NCBI GenBank assembly: GCA_021531755.1
Contig: JADYUK010000015.1
Coordinates: 1 to 64,000, forward strand
DNA length: 64,000 nt
Reading direction: 5' to 3'
DNA from: Hoylesella loescheii
GTDB lineage: Bacteria; Bacteroidota; Bacteroidia; Bacteroidales; Bacteroidaceae
Each line of letters opens with the position of its first letter. The first letter of the stretch is position 1. The notes under the pieces were generated by a model. It was not told where the DNA came from. It did no database searches and saw only the letters and a list, made by a program, of their open reading frames with translations. A program made the position numbers and the translations under genes. Below are positions 61,838-64,000 of this stretch, piece after piece.

Positions 61838-63436
61838 ATGAACAGATTTCTCTTTTTTGCCCTGCTGTCATTATCAGCTGTGGCCTCGTCAGCTCAAGGT
61901 GTCAGTATAGACGAACTCTATCCTCCTACAAACAACAGGAATATCAAGGTCGAGGAGACCAATCTCCCCATTGTCTTTATCAACACATTGGGGTCGGGTA
62001 TCTCGAGAGAGGATAGGATAACAGCGAGAATGAAGATTGTGGATAATGGGACAGGATGTCTCAATCATGGGGACACTATAGCCTATCCTGACCAGAGGGT
62101 CGACTATGAGGGCTATATCGGACTGAAATATCGTGGCAACTCCTCCTTCGAGAAATCAGACAAGAAGCCATACGGCTTCAAGACTCTCGAGCAGACCATC
62201 GAGGAAGGAGGGAAGAAACAAAAAGTCTCCCTACTCGGTATGGGCAAGGACAACGACTGGGCCTTGCTGGCTCCATTCGCGGACAAGTCGATGATACGCG
62301 ACGTGCTGACATTCGAGCTCGCCCGGCCATATTTCGGCTACACTCCACACTCAAGATTCTGCGAGGTCATACTTAATGGTGTCTACTATGGCGTGTATAT
62401 TCTCACAGAGAGGCCGGGCAAAGGGAAGTACAGGCTGAACCTTAACGACCCAGGCGAGGACGATGGAGACCTGACAGGGGATTTCCATGTCGAGAAAGAC
62501 AGGGACGACGAGGAGATATACTACACATCGCCATACCGCCCGAAGAACATCTTGGGCTTGGACGACTATAAGCGCAAGATAGTGTACCAATACAAGAGCC
62601 CGGACCCTGACGACCTCAAGGAGATGCCTGAGGAGGTAAGGCAGAGCATAGACAACGCTATATATGAGATGGAGACATCGTTCACAAAGAGCAATTATAC
62701 CGACCCCGTCGAGGGGTACAGGAAATATATCAACCCGATATCATTCGTCGATTATTTCCTCACGACAGAGTTCACGCTGAACATTGATGGCTACAGGCTC
62801 AGCACACATATGTATAAATACAGCGAGACGCGTGCCCGGAAAGAGGGTCTGGACCACCGCTGGCAGACAACATTGTGGGATTTCAATATCGCATACGGCA
62901 ATGACTCGTTCTATGGAGACAATGTGAACATCTGGCAGTATGACTATAACAGGCGTAATCTCACCAGCCCCAATGTCATCCCATTCTGGTGGGACAAGCT
63001 GCTTGCTGACCCCGCATTCATCAGCGACGCACGGCAGAGGTGGACAGAGTACAGGCATGGCAGCTTCTCTGACAACAATATAAACGCCGTCATAGACAAT
63101 CTCGTGGCCGAGCTTACAACTTGTGGAGCGACTGACCGTAACGAGGAGGCATGGAAGACTTACGGCAAGAGGATATGGCCCAGCTATACAACAATAAGCG
63201 ATTTCTCTGAGGAGATTGACAATCTGAGGTCATGGATAAAGAGACGCCTCAGTTTCCTTGACGACAATTTCCTCAACACGACAGGCATCCAGGAGCACGA
63301 AAGCACCATAATGCCATCAGCGGCACCCCACAACAGCCGTTACACTGTGACAGGATGCAAGGCTGGCAGCTCTGCGAGGGGACTCGTGATAGAGAGACTA
63401 CCCGACGGCTCGGCAAGAAAGGTCATAGCCAGATGA
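61838..63436 (+). CDS. CotH-kinase-like secreted protein with sorting-domain-like C terminus
   Basis: From ATG 61838 (signal peptide MNRFLFFALLSLSAVASSAQ) the product has 532 residues. CotH-family landmarks are KYRGNSSFEKSDKKPYGFK near residue 110, DNDWALLAPFADKSMIRD near 150, NGVYYGVYILTERPGKGKYRL near 190 and PFWWDKLLADPAF near 385. CotH proteins include secreted, atypical protein kinases; activity here is untested. The last 30 residues (RYTVTGCKAGSSARGLVIERLPDGS then RKVIAR) resemble the short C-terminal sorting domains of type IX cargo, which fits the presence of porX. It is a single-gene unit. What it acts on is unknown. Confidence 0.82.
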   Translation: MNRFLFFALLSLSAVASSAQGVSIDELYPPTNNRNIKVEETNLPIVFINTLGSGISREDRITARMKIVDNGTGCLNHGDTIAYPDQRVDYEGYIGLKYRGNSSFEKSDKKPYGFKTLEQTIEEGGKKQKVSLLGMGKDNDWALLAPFADKSMIRDVLTFELARPYFGYTPHSRFCEVILNGVYYGVYILTERPGKGKYRLNLNDPGEDDGDLTGDFHVEKDRDDEEIYYTSPYRPKNILGLDDYKRKIVYQYKSPDPDDLKEMPEEVRQSIDNAIYEMETSFTKSNYTDPVEGYRKYINPISFVDYFLTTEFTLNIDGYRLSTHMYKYSETRARKEGLDHRWQTTLWDFNIAYGNDSFYGDNVNIWQYDYNRRNLTSPNVIPFWWDKLLADPAFISDARQRWTEYRHGSFSDNNINAVIDNLVAELTTCGATDRNEEAWKTYGKRIWPSYTTISDFSEEIDNLRSWIKRRLSFLDDNFLNTTGIQEHESTIMPSAAPHNSRYTVTGCKAGSSARGLVIERLPDGSARKVIAR

Positions 63437-63723
63437 CCACCCCCGATGACCACTCCCCCGACGGCTCCCCGATGAGCCCTCTGTGCATCCTGCGTCTGCG
63501 GTGTCTGCAACTTGCTCCGGTTGACGGAGCGGGTCAGCAATGCCGTGCAGACAGTGGTCGGGGATAGGGATGGGAATACCATCAGCAGACTGTTCTCTTT
63601 TGATTCTTCTTTTTTTTTCATCACACAGGTGGCAGCGAAGTGGACATACGTCACATACATCAGACCATTTGTAACATTTACCTGCCATTCATCCCATTTC
63701 TGCTATCGTCTGTCACAGAAGTG
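63437..63723. other. Intergenic gap with weak hairpin
   Basis: GCTCCG/CGGAGC at 63514-63530 forms a small hairpin, but the T9 run near 63608-63620 is too far away to make a standard terminator with it. No gene is seen. Confidence 0.4.
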
Positions 63724-63754
63724 TTGCCCGTATCAGACGGATTCATTATCTTTG
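63724..63754 (+). promoter_or_regulatory. Promoter of the gene at the right edge
   Basis: TTG (63724-63726), 20 bp, TATCTTTG (63747-63754). It lies about 120 bp before the ATG at 63876. A run of nine C residues at 63785-63793 lies in the leader. Confidence 0.75.
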
Positions 63755-63875
63755 CATGCAGATGGGAGAGTCAGGCTTACACATCCCCCCCCCTTTTATG
63801 CTATGGCGGGCGGACATGGGGAGAGCGATGAATGTATTCCTGACCCCTTTACAGCCAGTATAAAACAGAAAGAAT

Positions 63876-64000
63876 ATGATGAAGAAGATTTTTATGACAG
63901 TCTGCTCTATGGCCTGCCTCACCACAATGGCGGCACAGGACCTGAGCAAGGTGAAAGTCGTCAGCGACTCCCTTTTCCTCGACAACAAAACCTATGTCAA
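63876..64000 (+). CDS. Secreted protein, 5' end only (cut by window edge)
   Basis: The open frame from ATG 63876 (or the next codon, 63879) runs off the window. It opens with a signal peptide, MMKKIFMTVCSMACLTTMAAQ, and continues DLSKVKVVSDSLFLDNKTYV. Only 41 complete codons are visible. The short mature start faintly recalls DUF3868-type fimbria-associated proteins, but that is too little to name it. It has a consensus promoter, so it is very likely a real gene. Confidence 0.7.
   Translation, partial: MMKKIFMTVCSMACLTTMAAQDLSKVKVVSDSLFLDNKTYV

Overview
The window reads as a chromosomal segment of a Bacteroidota bacterium, most likely a Prevotella-type gut or rumen species. The evidence is a complete Na+-translocating NADH:quinone reductase operon (nqrABCDEF), a PorX-type regulator of the type IX secretion system, a long Bacteroidota-type SecA, a TamB homologue, and many promoters of the Bacteroidota form (TTTG or TTG, 19-20 bp, TAnnTTTG). 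A xylanase-esterase fusion has the same order of domains as Prevotella ruminicola Xyn10D-Fae1A. Genus assignment is inference; the phylum is well supported.

Layout. Positions 1-5100 hold a 57-bp tandem repeat, an outer-membrane barrel protein, a DUF4105 membrane protein and a PafA-like protein that appears to have lost its catalytic residues. secA (5113-8535) ends in a clear terminator and is followed by a chloramphenicol-acetyltransferase-like protein. An eroded 0.77-kb stretch precedes an aldose-1-epimerase-like gene and an iron-type alcohol dehydrogenase. On the minus strand are a small Cys-rich membrane protein, tRNA-His with its own promoter and terminator, and a compact operon clpC-like > TrmH-type methyltransferase > porX, then tamB. 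Divergent from tamB runs nqrABCDEF (23045-29078), followed by an OmpA-family protein, a 210-bp polypyrimidine tract and fabI.

The right half is accessory. A five-gene YbhGFSR-like ABC exporter with a TolC partner (32996-38828, minus) lies divergent from a tight exo-glycosidase operon: GH31, GH43-CBM6, GH97 and a 1556-residue protein joining an alpha-L-fucosidase-type GH29 module, discoidin-like modules and a LacZ-type GH2 module. The operon has no SusC/SusD pair, no endo-enzyme and no regulator in view, so it looks like a periplasmic side-chain trimming set. A type III restriction-modification system (mod-res, 51248-55489) follows. It lies between imperfect ~145-bp direct repeats, and the centre of mod is strikingly AT-rich, as expected after exchange of the target recognition domain. 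Next come an HD-domain protein, the GH10-CE1 xylanase/esterase fusion, a double-esterase protein, a CotH-kinase-like secreted protein with a sorting-domain-like C terminus, and the start of one more secreted protein at the right edge.

How they fit together: GH10-CE1 and the double esterase can cut and de-esterify xylan, while the GH31/GH43/GH97/GH29-GH2 operon can strip xylose, arabinose, galactose and fucose (or L-galactose) from decorated hemicellulose fragments. Complex arabinoxylan and fucogalactoxyloglucan are both possible substrates. Two families of intergenic palindromic repeats recur through the window, mostly in the accessory half.
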